Shown: one piece after another, positions 7,438 to 17,343 of the stretch
Layout of the letters: every line of letters begins with the position of its first letter
How positions within the stretch are numbered: the first letter of the stretch is position 1
NCBI GenBank assembly: GCA_964036045.1
Contig: OZ038387.1
Coordinates: 54,158,427 to 54,222,426, forward strand
From: Eutreptiella sp. 'Long Island Sound 2002'
Taxonomy: Eukaryota; Euglenozoa; Euglenophyceae; Eutreptiales; Eutreptiaceae
DNA length: 64,000 nt
Direction: 5' to 3'
The notes under the pieces: model-generated
What the model was told of the DNA's origin: nothing
What the model saw: only the letters and a program-made list of their open reading frames with translations
Databases searched by the model: none
Made by a program: the position numbers and the translations under genes

Positions 7438-9854
7438 GGGGCGAGAGGAAAGAGGCCATGGAGAAGATCCTCCGTGACTTCATCCAGAGAGGCTGGCTCG
7501 AGCCGTGCCACTCCGAATGGGCCTCTCCGTGCTTCGTCGTCCCCAAGAAGGTGGCCGGTGAATGGCGGCTCGTGGTCGACTACCGCGGCCTGAACGCCCA
7601 AACGCAGCACGACAGCTATACGCTGCCCCTCATTGAGGACATGCTGCAAAAGCAACACCGGCGGAGGATCTTCACGGTGATTGACCTGAAACATGGTTAT
7701 CATCAGATGCCTCTCGCCAAAGAGTCCCGTGCCTGCACAGCCATGAGCACCCCACTTGGACCTCTCCAGTGGAAGGTGATGCCCATGGGCGTTACCAACG
7801 GCAATGCGTCTTTTCAGCGGATGCTGGAGAACCTGCTTGAGCCGGTGCGTGACTGTGCGGACCCCTTCGTGGACGACGTGATCATCGCGTCCGGGGACCC
7901 CAGCATGAGCTACGAGGAGCTCCTGGAGGCACACGAGAGGGACGTCACTCGAGTGCTGGACCTTCTGGTTCGGCACAAACTCATGGGCAGCAGTGACAAG
8001 GCCACCATTGCGGTAAGCGAGGTGGTCTTCGCTGGCCACGTAGTCGGGAACGGGCAGCGAAAGCCCATACCTGGCAAGGTGGCTGCGATTGAGCACTGGG
8101 AAAAGCCCAAGACGGTCTCTGAGCTACGGGCGTATCTGGGGTTCTGCAACTACTACTCGGGGTATATCAAAATGTATGCCGAGTATGCAGCCCCCATGAC
8201 GACCATGCTCAAGGGCAACCCAGAGGAGACCAAGAAGGGGTCCAAGAAGGCTCTGGTCTGGACAGCTGAGTCCGACCGTGCCTTTGAGGGGATGAAGCAG
8301 GCGCTGCTATCCGCAGTGGGTCTGCACCTCGTGGATCCCGACCGAGGGTTCGTCCTGCGCACCGACGCTTCCGACTACGCCATTGGCGCTGTGTTGGAGC
8401 AAGTGCTTGACGGCGGGAGGCACGTGCCCGTGGCCTTCTGGAGCCGAGTCCTGGCGGAAGGCCAGAGACGGACATGGACGCCCCGTGAAAAGGAGGCGTA
8501 TGCCATCGTCATGGCTCTCAGGAAATGGGCTGGGTACATAGCCCTCCATCCCGTCACCGTCTGCACCGACCATCAGAGTCTGCAGTCGTGGCACAAGGAG
8601 CACGTGGACACCCCCTCAGGTCCCGCCTCCCGACGGGCAAGATGGCATGAGACCTTGGCCAAGTTCGACCTCACGGTTGTGTATATTCCTGGAAAGGATA
8701 ACACCGTGGCGGACTGTCTCAGTAGGTGGGCCTATCCCGCCAGCAAGGGCATGACGGATATCTCTGCCCATGGCGATGAGGCTGAGACCGCTGAAGCCAA
8801 GAGGATCATCGAAATGGAGCGCCTGATGGAGGAGGAGGGTGCTAAATGCTTCGTCGTCATGGCTGCGGATGCCCCCCTCGCATCGAGGGTGAGCAGAGCG
8901 GTCAGTGTACTCGCCCCTGAGGGAGCTGAGTCCAACAAGCACCTCTTCCCGGAGTCTTGCCTCCAGGACGACTGGACCGACGACTACGCCAAGTCTGAGG
9001 CCTTTGCGGCCGAGTATAGGGCTGTGACCGACCCTGATGACGGGCAGAAGTGGCCAAAGGGGCTGACTGAGGAAGATGGCAAGCTCTACCGGAATGGTAA
9101 GCTGCTAGTACCAGAGTCCCGGGTGCTCGAGCTGTGTGAAGCTTGGCACCACCACATGCTGCACCCAGGGGTCAAGAAGCAAGCTCTTGACATGCAGCGT
9201 CCGTTCGAGATCGACCATATCGTTCTCTACACCGCCATCAAGAAGGTTAGGAAGGGTTGCTCGGTCTGTCAGGCCTGCAATCCCGATAACCGGAACGTCA
9301 AGGGAGAACCCCAATGGACCCCGGTTCCTGACCAGCCCATGGAGAGCGTGGCCATGGACGTCTTCTCCATGCCCGAAGTGCACATTGGCAAGGAGACCTT
9401 TGACTGTGTGGTTCTTTGTGTGGATCGCCACAGTGGCTACGTAGTAGCCGTTCCGGCACGCAAAAAGGGGTTGCTTGCCAAGGAAGTGGCAGTCATGATG
9501 ATGCGTCATTGGCTGACCGTCTTTGACATCCCCCGCACCATTTGCAGTGACCGAGGGCCCCAGTTTACTGGTGGCTGGTTCAAGGCTATGTGTTCCCTCA
9601 TGGGAATACGTCACGCCAAGAGCGTTGCCTATCTCAGCCGGTCTAACGGCCGTGCTGAAGTGGCTGGACGGCAGCTGTTCGAGAAGCTGCGCAAGACCCA
9701 CATCACCAATCCACGTCGGAACTGCTTTGAGGAGATGTGGCCTGCTCTGAAGGCCCATCATGACACCCCCACTCCGGGCGGTTTGTCCCCTCACCAGATT
9801 CTGTTCGGCAGGGACCCCCTGGGCAGGGGACTTCCCTTGTGGTTTGAGGTTTGA
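7410..9854 (+). CDS. pol: Ty3-A reverse transcriptase, RNase H and integrase (truncated by LINE-1)
   Basis: The RT carries the palm motif VIDLKHGYHQMPL and the catalytic FVDD (about 7867-7878). RNase H follows, with RTDAS, EKEAYAIV, CTDHQSL and NTVADCLSRW supplying the acidic residues. The integrase has an HHCC-type zinc region (HHHMLHP, then CSVCQAC) and a DDE core: VAMDVF, CSDRGPQF and GRAEVAGR. The true integrase sequence runs to 9840, where LINE-1 interrupts it; the last few codons to 9854 are LINE tail. Removing the insert and one copy of the target duplication restores the same frame at 24325. The start at 7410 is only where the frame becomes readable after the upstream frameshift; no ATG is implied. 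Confidence 0.85.
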   Translation: MYRQREFALRGERKEAMEKILRDFIQRGWLEPCHSEWASPCFVVPKKVAGEWRLVVDYRGLNAQTQHDSYTLPLIEDMLQKQHRRRIFTVIDLKHGYHQMPLAKESRACTAMSTPLGPLQWKVMPMGVTNGNASFQRMLENLLEPVRDCADPFVDDVIIASGDPSMSYEELLEAHERDVTRVLDLLVRHKLMGSSDKATIAVSEVVFAGHVVGNGQRKPIPGKVAAIEHWEKPKTVSELRAYLGFCNYYSGYIKMYAEYAAPMTTMLKGNPEETKKGSKKALVWTAESDRAFEGMKQALLSAVGLHLVDPDRGFVLRTDASDYAIGAVLEQVLDGGRHVPVAFWSRVLAEGQRRTWTPREKEAYAIVMALRKWAGYIALHPVTVCTDHQSLQSWHKEHVDTPSGPASRRARWHETLAKFDLTVVYIPGKDNTVADCLSRWAYPASKGMTDISAHGDEAETAEAKRIIEMERLMEEEGAKCFVVMAADAPLASRVSRAVSVLAPEGAESNKHLFPESCLQDDWTDDYAKSEAFAAEYRAVTDPDDGQKWPKGLTEEDGKLYRNGKLLVPESRVLELCEAWHHHMLHPGVKKQALDMQRPFEIDHIVLYTAIKKVRKGCSVCQACNPDNRNVKGEPQWTPVPDQPMESVAMDVFSMPEVHIGKETFDCVVLCVDRHSGYVVAVPARKKGLLAKEVAVMMMRHWLTVFDIPRTICSDRGPQFTGGWFKAMCSLMGIRHAKSVAYLSRSNGRAEVAGRQLFEKLRKTHITNPRRNCFEEMWPALKAHHDTPTPGGLSPHQILFGRDPLGRGLPLWFEV
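9794..9840 (+). repeat. target-site duplication of LINE-1, left copy (47 bp)
   Basis: This 47-bp integrase sequence is repeated at 24278-24324 with a single mismatch. The two copies immediately flank the LINE insertion, which fixes both of its ends. Confidence 0.92.
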
Positions 9855-9862
9855 GGTTTGAT
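9841..9862 (-). repeat. LINE-1 3' tail, (TCAAACC)n
   Basis: On the minus strand the element ends in three copies of TCAAACC directly against the target duplication. Short tandem tails in place of poly(A) are known in several LINE clades. Confidence 0.75.
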
Positions 9863-11424
9863 TTTGCGGGTACTAGACGCCTTTCGGCCCCGGGGTGCCA
9901 CCTGGTCGGGCCAGGTGATATCCTCCCCACCGGGCCCTAGTGGGGGGCCCTCCAAGACGCACCTCCTGCCTGGTGGCGGAGTCCCCCGGGTTCACAGAGC
10001 TCGGAGCCCCGTCCTTCCCCGGCGTCCCCGTTTCGCCACTCCCCGGTCAGTGCATCAATTCGCAGCCGTGGCTGCGGGCGCTTACCCACTGCGTCGCCCC
10101 CCTAATGCGTGGTCGCCCGGGGCACCGGCGCCGCCGGGCCCGTGCTACTGGCTTGTCGCCAGTGGGACCCCCTTGGGCTGGCGCGGAGGCTGCCTAGCCT
10201 AGGGGTTGGGGCGTGGCGCTGTGCGCCACTACTGCCTTGGCGGGTGCAGTGTCCCGTCTGTGTGTGCGCGGCGCTCGCGGCCGGTTCGGGGGGGTTCGGG
10301 CCGGTACCTGGTGTTGTGTCCCCCCTTCTTCCCCCTTCCCGCCCCGCGTGTTCCGCGCTGCGTGTGGCGGGCCGTCCCGTCCGGGTGTCCCTTATCCTCG
10401 CTCGCTGGTACGCCATTCCATGCGGTCTGTGCGTTCCGCGCGCTCGGTCCGGTTGCCCTTCTGGTGGTCCCCGCGTGTCCTTTTCGTGTGTGTGCGCTCG
10501 CGCTCTCGCGGTGTCCGCTCCCCGCTGGGTGGTGTGGCGCGCGCATCTCGCGTGGTCCCGGCACTGGGCGCTGGTAGGGCCGTTCCATGTGGTCCGTGCC
10601 CCTCCGCGTGTCCTGCCCCGGTCCCGTGCTCCGTCTGGCGTGCTTGGGGGGGGGCGGTCCGGTCCCGGTCCCCCCCTACTTGGCTTGGGGTTGTGGGGGT
10701 GGCGGCAGGGCGTCCCCGGGGGGGTGCCTTCGACCGTTGCGTGGGGCGTTCTGGGTCTTGCGCTCCTCTTCCCCCGACTGCCCATCCACTGGGTGGGCTG
10801 TCGGGGTCTGCGTTGTGGGCGCGGGCGTGCGGTTGTGGGGGCCCCGCTCTGTTCTTGCGGGGGGGGAGAGAGGTGTCGACTTGGTGTCCAGGCGCCGGCC
10901 CACCGGATTCCCACGAGGAGCCTGATGCGCACGGAGCTTCGCCCTGCGGGATGCGTGGGGGGGTTGGGGTGACCGTGGCTGGAGTGGTGCACCAATGTTC
11001 CGGTTCACGGCCCAGCAGAGCACCCCTACCGCGGCCGTACTCTTAGCACAGGGGGAGGGGGTTGCAGGCGCGTTTGTTCTGCGACCCGGGTGCCAGTGTA
11101 TCTCAGAAGGCAGCCGCCCCGGAGGTAGCGCACCAGGCGCGCGCCGCGAAGGAGCTGGCTCGAACCCCGGGATCGGTGGTCTCCCACCGATCCCTTCGAA
11201 TACCGGACGAGGCCTCCCATCGACCTGTTCGAGTACAGGTGACGGTGCGCACTGCTGCAGGGGTGGGTGGCTCCCATGTGTTTTGTTTTTCTTGGGTGGG
11301 GGGTAAAACGAACGAGACCTCCACCCGATCCACCGGTATCGGTGGTGGCGCGAGTTGCTGGAGGGGGGGATGGTTCCCACGTCGCCAACTAGAGAGCTCT
11401 ACGTGCAGGGATCCCAGGAGCACC

Positions 11425-11500
11425 AACACCTGGGATCGAACCCCCGCACTGGACGATTGAAGACCGACGCTCTCACTACTGGGCCGCGGGAGTCTCTTAC
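11425..11500 (-). other. tRNA-like segment with A and B boxes (SINE-like) in LINE-1 3' region
   Basis: On the minus strand CGGCCCAGTAGTGAGAGCG resembles an A box, and about 40 bases later GGTTCGATCCC matches the B box exactly. The spacing fits a tRNA gene. The anticodon arm and acceptor stem do not pair well, so this is a degenerate tRNA or a tRNA-derived SINE head rather than a working tRNA. Further down (around 11155-11176) is another minus-strand GGTTCGAGCC. Confidence 0.4.
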
Positions 11501-11757
11501 GCGAACTTAGGGGTGTCGTCGGCTATGAATCCGGTCCTGAGGGTGGGGCTGTGCGTTGTGAAGCGTGTTGCGCGCGCCGGGAGGCCCCAGTCCACGTGCA
11601 CGGGGTCGGGACAGGGGGGGAGGGGGCTGGGTGGGGTGCGGCACCGTTGGATCGCCGACTGACGTGCACAGGGGTAAGAGGCGGACAGTAGCACCGCCGG
11701 ATCGCCGACTGACTGTAGGGCGGGGGGTCGCTCTGCCTCTTTCCGTCCCTCTGCCTC

Positions 11758-13935
11758 CCCTGGGCAGGCAACAAAGCGGGCGTCACTGGCGTTGTGCTGT
11801 CCATGGGGGGCGTGGCCCCCCATACCACTCCGGTTCATGTTCACCCGGCTTCTCTGGGTACGATCTGTGCGGCGTCCCGGTGCGCAGGCTCGGGCCCGCT
11901 TGTTCTGCGCGGCCCCCATGTGGGCCGGCGGCTGGAGCGGGGGGGCGGGTCACACTCCGGCTTCCCTCTCGGCCTGGGGGAGGCCCATCCCCCTTGCCTC
12001 GGGGGGGGCGTCGCACCGCGGCCTCCCCGCTCTCGTTCCGGGCGGCGGCCTGCGGTACCCCTTTCTGGCTCTCTTCGTGTCGCTGGCGCGCTCCCTTCCG
12101 GCGCGCGCGTGCGGTCGGGGCTGAAGTGCCGCCCCGGGGTCGGGGGGGGTGAGGGGCGGCCCGTGGACCGCTCCCCTGGGGGCCCCAGCTGACCTGCAAA
12201 CCCCCCCTCTGTCCCCTCGGAGTGGGCTGTGGTTACGGGAGGGTCATGCGCGGCGCGGCCTCCTTCGTGTTCCGTTGTGCGCGTTGCTCCGGCACGCCGG
12301 TGTGGGTTGGCGGGAGCAGGTCCAGCCGCCGTTGCCCTTACCGTGTCGCCGTTCCTCCTGTGGATGGGGGCGCCCCCCCGGCCCTGGGGGGGCGGAGGGC
12401 CGCGCCTGTGGCTCCCCAGCTGGGGTGGGTGCGGGGGGGGGGGGGGGGCGCCCCCTTGCCCGCCCTCGGGCCTGTGTGGGAGGGGGGGGGGGGGAGTGGG
12501 GGGGGCCTTCGGTCCCCTGGCGATGCCTCCTGTCGGCCAAGGGGGGGGGGGGGGCGGCTTGGCGGTCCCGGTCCCGGGGGCCAGCCATCGGCCAGGGGGG
12601 TCGCGCCCTTCCCCCGCCCCCCTCTACCGAGAGCCGGATTCTCACGCAGTCCCTCTCAGGGGCCCGTCATCCCCCGGCCGTTGTCGCGCGGCGCTGGCCG
12701 GCCGGGGGTGGCCGTGAGGGTCAGCGGTCAGTGGTTAGCGGGTTGCGGGGCAGCAGGTTTCCCCCCGCGCTTGTTGTCTCCGCACTTCCTCCCGCGGGAG
12801 GTGGCGCGCCGCTTTCCCTGGGTAGGCAACAAAGCGGGCGTCACTGGTGTCGTGCTGTTCATGGGGGGCGTGGCCCCCCATACCATTCCGGTTCGCGCCC
12901 ACCCGGCTTCTCTGGGCACGATCTGCGCGGCGTCCCGGTGCGCAGGCGTGGGCCCACTTGTTCTTCGCGGCCCCCATTTGAGCCGGCGGCTGGGGCGGGG
13001 GGGCGGGTCACACTCCGGCTCCCCTCTCTGGCGGGGGGGTCCATCCCTTCTGCCTCGGGGGGTGGGGGCCGGGGCCCCCGCGGCTGGCGGGCCGGTGGGG
13101 GGGCGGGGGGGGGGGGGGGTGTCACGCCGCGGCCTCCCTGCTCTCGTTCCAGGCGGCGGCCTGTGGTACTCCTTCCTGGCTCTCTCCGTGTCGCTGGCGC
13201 GCTCCCTTCCGGCGCGCGCGTCCGGTCGGGGCTGAAGTGCCGCCCCGGGGTGGGGGGGGTGAGGGGCGGCCCGTGGACCGCCCCCCTGGGGGCCCCATCT
13301 GACTTGAAACCCCCCCTCTGTCACCTCGGAGTGGGCTGTGGTTACGGGAGGGTCATGTGGGGCGCGGCCTCCTTCCTGCTCCGTTGTGCGCGTTGCTGCG
13401 GCACGCCGGTGTGGGTTCGCGGGAGCAGGCCCAGCCGCCGTTGCCCTTATCGCGCCGCCGTTCCCCCTGAGGGGGGGGCGCCCCCCCGGCCCTGGGGGGG
13501 CGGAGGGCCGCGCCTGTGGCTCCCCTGCTGTGGTGGGTGCGGGGGGGGGGGGTTGGGGGGGCCGCCTCCCCGCCCGCCCTCGGGTCTGTGCGGGGGGGGG
13601 GGGTGGGTTCGGGGGGGCCCTTTGGCCCCCTGGCGATGCCTCTCGTCGGCCGGGGGGGAAGGGCGGGGGCGGCATGGCGGTCCTGGTCTTGGGGGCCAGC
13701 CATCGGCCAGGGGGTCGCGCCCTTCACCCGCCCCCCCTATCGAGAGCCGAATGCTCGCGCAGGCCCTCGCCGGGGCCCCTCATCCCCCGGCCGTTGTCGC
13801 GCGGCGCTGGCCGGCCGGGGGTGGCCGTGAGGGTTAGCGGTCAGTGGTTAGCGGGTTGCGGGGCAGCAGGTTCCTCCCCGCGCTCGTTGTCTTCGCACTC
13901 CCTCCCGCGGGAGGTGGCGCGCCCTCGCACGTCGT
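11758..13935. repeat. two tandem units of ~1.1 kb in LINE-1 3' region
   Basis: Anchors repeat at a near-constant distance. GCAACAAAGCGGGCGTCACTGG occurs at 11768 and 12826. AGTGGGCTGTGGTTACGGGA occurs at 12221 and 13330. GTGGTTAGCGGGTTGCGGGG occurs at 12731 and 13846. Offsets range from 1,058 to about 1,115 bp because of indels in G runs. Confidence 0.8.
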
Positions 13936-14012
13936 GCCATACCGTGGGGGGGGCGTCGGTGGGGGGGCCCATGCCCCCCCCCCCAACCCTTCCGTACTCG
14001 CCGTCTGGGCCT

Positions 14013-17000
14013 TCACTTGCGCCGCCGCTTGTGTGGGGGCTGGGGCTGCGGCGGCGGCGGGTTGTGCCGGCGGTAGCGCCAGTGGGCGAGGGCGCTACGC
14101 AAAGCCCGGGGGAGCCAGTTGTTGGTGTCCGCATCCGTGATGCGGAGCACCGCTCCCCCTTCCAGGAAGGCCGGCCACGTCGGCTCCCTGTCGGGCCACG
14201 CCGCCCGGATCACTGACCTGAGGACCCTCTCGTGGTCCTCTGGGGCCGCGCACCCCCCCGGGGGTGCCTCTCGGTTTCCTCCGTCCCTCCGGAGGAGCAC
14301 GGCATCGAAGGGCCGGTTCCGCGACCTCCTGGAGGTCCCCTGGTTGGCCCAGCACAACCACCCGTACACTTCCCCCACCAGGGGGAGGGTCGCCTCCCCC
14401 AGCGGGTCCGGGACTGCGCCCCAGTCCCGGTCCCATGGCCGGCCCTCCTCCGCCCCCCGTGCCGGCCCCCCTTGCTGCCCCTGCGCCTGCGGCGCCGATG
14501 CCGCGCCCCGTCCCCCTCCGCCGAGGCCATCCGCGCCGGCTCCGCCCTCGGCGCGGGGGGGGCTTGCTGGTGCTGGCGTCGTGGGGATTGGGGGGGGACG
14601 AGCTCGCCGGCGTCAGGGTCGATGTTGTAGAGGTGGTGGTGGTGGTGGTGGTGGTGGTGGTGGGTGTGGTGTGCCGGCATCTGTTGGATGCCGGGGGGGA
14701 TGCACCTCACCGGCTGCACGTCCGGCTGCGGGGGCGCTCCGCCCTCTGCCCCCCTCCCTTCGCCCCGCCCTCCTCCCTGGGCTCCCATGCCCCGTCCCTC
14801 CTGTCCCTTGGGGCCCTTGCCCTTGCCCTTGCCCTTGCCCTTGGGCCCCTTTCCAGTCCCATGCCCGTGTCGCGGGTCCCGCCTCTCGTCCCCCACGCCC
14901 TGGCCCGCTCGCTCTCCCATCCCCCCTCGTCCTGCCCCCTGCACCTGGGTACCCTTCCCGCGCCCCTGAGCACCCTTCCCGTGCCCTGGCCCCTCCCCGG
15001 CCCCCTGCCCGTGTCGCGGGTCCCGCCTCTCGTCCACCACGCCCTGGCCCGCTCGCTCTCCCACCTCCCCTCGCCCCGCCCCCTGCACCTGGGCTCCCTG
15101 CCCGCGCCCCTGCGCGCCCTTCCTGTGCCCTGACCCCTCCCCTGCCCCCTGCCTGTCGCGCCGTCCGCTGCTCCCCTCCCCCCGCCGCTGCGCCCTTCCT
15201 GGACCACTCGCCGGGCGTCCCGCTGCCTTTGCAGTTGCGGCAGCGTGACGCCCGGCGGCGAGCGCTCGCGCGTCGGGGGGCGGACGTGCCGCTCCCGCCC
15301 CGGGGGGAAGGGCTTGGGGGGGTACGGCTTGGGGGGGCTGGTGTGGGTGTGGGCGGGGTTGGTGTGGGCGCGGTACTTCGCGCTCTCCCTGCCCACTGCT
15401 GCTGCTGCGGCGGCCGCCGGCGAGGCGTCCGCGGCCCGTGCGGGGTTCTTCCCCCGCTTGCGCGGCGTGCCGGGGGCCGCAGCCCCTCGCGCGCCCTCCT
15501 CACTCTCCTTCGCTGCCGTGGCGGCCGCCGACGAGGCGCCCGTGGCCGCGGTCGCAAACCCTCGCACGCCCTCCTCGTTCTCCTCTGCTGCCGCGGCGGC
15601 CGCCGGCGAGGCGCCCACGGCCCGTGCGGGGTCCGTCGCAACCCCTCGCGCGCCCTTCTTGCTCTCCTGTGCGGCTGCGGCAGCCCTCGGCGATGCGTCC
15701 GGCTCCTGCGCCGGGGCTGCCCCCCTTGCTGGCGGCGTGCCGGGGCCCGCGGCCGGGGCCGCAGCGTGGCTCGCCGCAGTCTCCGCCTCCTGCGCGTCTG
15801 GGCGGGGCGGGGCGGCGGGGCTGGCCGCTTGGGCGGCGGGGGCGGCCGTCTCGGCTGGCCCAGGTTCCCGGGCCGGCGGCGGCGGCCCGACCACCGCCGC
15901 CTCCGCCAGCCTCCGCTCCTCGCGCTCCGCGAGGGTCTCCCCCGTCCACTCCGGGGAGGAGACGGGGGAGCGGGAGCGGGACCGGCGGTGGCGGCGGTCG
16001 TCCCGCTGGAGGGACCCATTGGAGTCTGCCATCACTGTTACTCTGGTAGGCATGCGTGGTGGCAGGCGCGCCCTTCCCACTGCCTCCTGGTGCATCAGTG
16101 CCGTGCCGTGGGCAGTGCCGTGTGGTGCTCTGCGGGGGGGAGGGGGGGAGGGGGTGGGGGGCCGGCTGTGGCGTCAGCCCCGCACGGCCGGGCGTCCGCG
16201 GCCATCCACCGGCATTGGGAGGGGAGGCGGGGGAGCCACGCGGCCCACGCGTCGCGCCACAGCTCCCAGTCTGGGGCGGAGGTCCTCGAGCGGTGTCGGG
16301 GGCAGCCGCACCAGGTGGACCCCCGTAACGGCGGTGACCTCCTGTGTGCGCAGGAAGGTGTGTACTCCGTCCCGCGCCGCGGGCGCCGGGAGGGGGGGGC
16401 GGGGTACGGGTGTGGCCCCATAGAGGTGTGTGGGGGTGATCCCCAGGATCCGCCCCGGGCCCCCGCGGGTCGCGACGACGAGGAGGAGGAGGGGGGTGCC
16501 AGGGCACTCTTGCCAGAGGACCTGCCCCCTGTGGTGGGCACCCCTGGTCCTGGAGAGGGGGGGGGACAGGTCTGGGTTAGCCCAGCTTTGAGGCGCGTGC
16601 GTCGCCGGTGGGAGGGCGGGGCACCAAGTGGGCTCCCTGGGGAACGCCTCGTAGACGACGGTGTACGGGGGGGTAGGCCCGGTGCCGTCATACACCGGGT
16701 TGGTCGGCCGGGGGCGGGCGGACGCCTCGTCCGCGCCTTCAACGAACACCGTGACCTCGCCCACCTCCAGGTCCTCGTCCGGCGGGTGTAGAAGGTGGAG
16801 CGCCGCATCCAGCTCGGACACTCCCCCTGGGTACGTGGCCCGCGCCTGGTTCAGGTACGGGGCCGCGTCCCCGGGGTAGCGTGTCCTGAGGGCGTGCAGC
16901 AGGGCTGGGGTGCTACTGCGGAGGGACATGGCAGACCCCGCTCCCGTCAGCCGGAGGGTGTCCCCCATGGACAGGGGCCGGCCCGACCGATTGGATTCGC

Positions 17001-17304
17001 GCCACTCCATCCAGTGCCCGTAGAGGGCCGCTTCCGGGCTGATGAGCCCCGGCCGGATGGCGTTCACGATCCGGTGCATTGCCGGGAGCAGCGTAGGGGC
17101 CCCCGCTCCGTTCAGGGCGCGGACGGCCGGGAGGGCGGTCTTGTTGAGGAAGGCCCTCGCACTGCCCTCCAGGTCGCACCGTGCGGCAGCGTGCGCTTCT
17201 TTTGCCTCCGCCACCGCGTCCGCCACCAGGCCCCGGACGGCCGCCTCCTGCGCTCTGCGGCGGGCCATGGTGTGCCCCGGCCCATCCCCCCGTCGGCGTG
17301 GCAT
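14013..17304 (-). pseudogene. LINE-1 ORF2 remnant (homologue of LINE-2 downstream ORF)
   Basis: An ATG at 17304, 39 bases after the stop of the upstream ORF, opens a 376-residue frame to 16174. Coding potential then continues in other frames through Ala/Pro-rich and RS-like stretches, a His run (14632-14663) and a C-terminal block ending at 14013. The C-terminal block (VYGWLCWAN, then ALRSALAHW) matches the LINE-2 C-terminus (LRRWVKWAG, ALRQWLQA). A central block (LLLLVVATRGGPGRILGI) matches LINE-2 around its candidate catalytic His. In LINE-1 the positions of the LINE-2 His, Asp and Cys are not conserved. Several frameshifts show that the ORF is broken. Confidence 0.6.
14632..14663 (+). repeat. 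(GGT)n microsatellite, a His run on the coding strand
   Basis: About ten GGT/GTG units are present. On the minus strand they read as a polyhistidine run in a frame of the LINE-1 ORF2 remnant, and a His-rich run lies in the corresponding part of LINE-2 ORF2. Confidence 0.85.
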
Positions 17305-17343
17305 GGTGCTGCGGGCTCTGCAAAGGGCGGCGGCGGGTGGGGG

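Larger units (their letters stand above)
9863..14012 (-). other. LINE-1 3' noncoding region
   Basis: This very GC-rich stretch has long G runs on the plus strand (for example 12428-12450 and around 13120) and a 1.1-kb tandem duplication. Long stop-free frames occur on both strands, but they are Gly/Pro/Arg/Ala-rich, overlap each other and show no domain. I treat them as products of base composition. A tRNA-like segment lies at about 11425-11500. Confidence 0.6.

Noticed and set aside
9841-9862. TTTGAGG repeat as an interstitial telomere
   Set aside because: Only three units are present, the unit is not a standard telomere repeat, and it sits exactly at the LINE 3' end next to a target duplication.
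11425-11500. A functional tRNA gene
   Set aside because: A and B boxes are present, but the acceptor and anticodon stems do not pair and the anticodon loop is atypical.
10109-13840. Long stop-free frames on both strands, up to 562 codons, in the GC-rich part of LINE-1
   Set aside because: They overlap each other on both strands, consist of Gly/Pro/Arg/Ala low-complexity sequence, follow a tandem duplication and lack any domain. High GC content removes stop codons.
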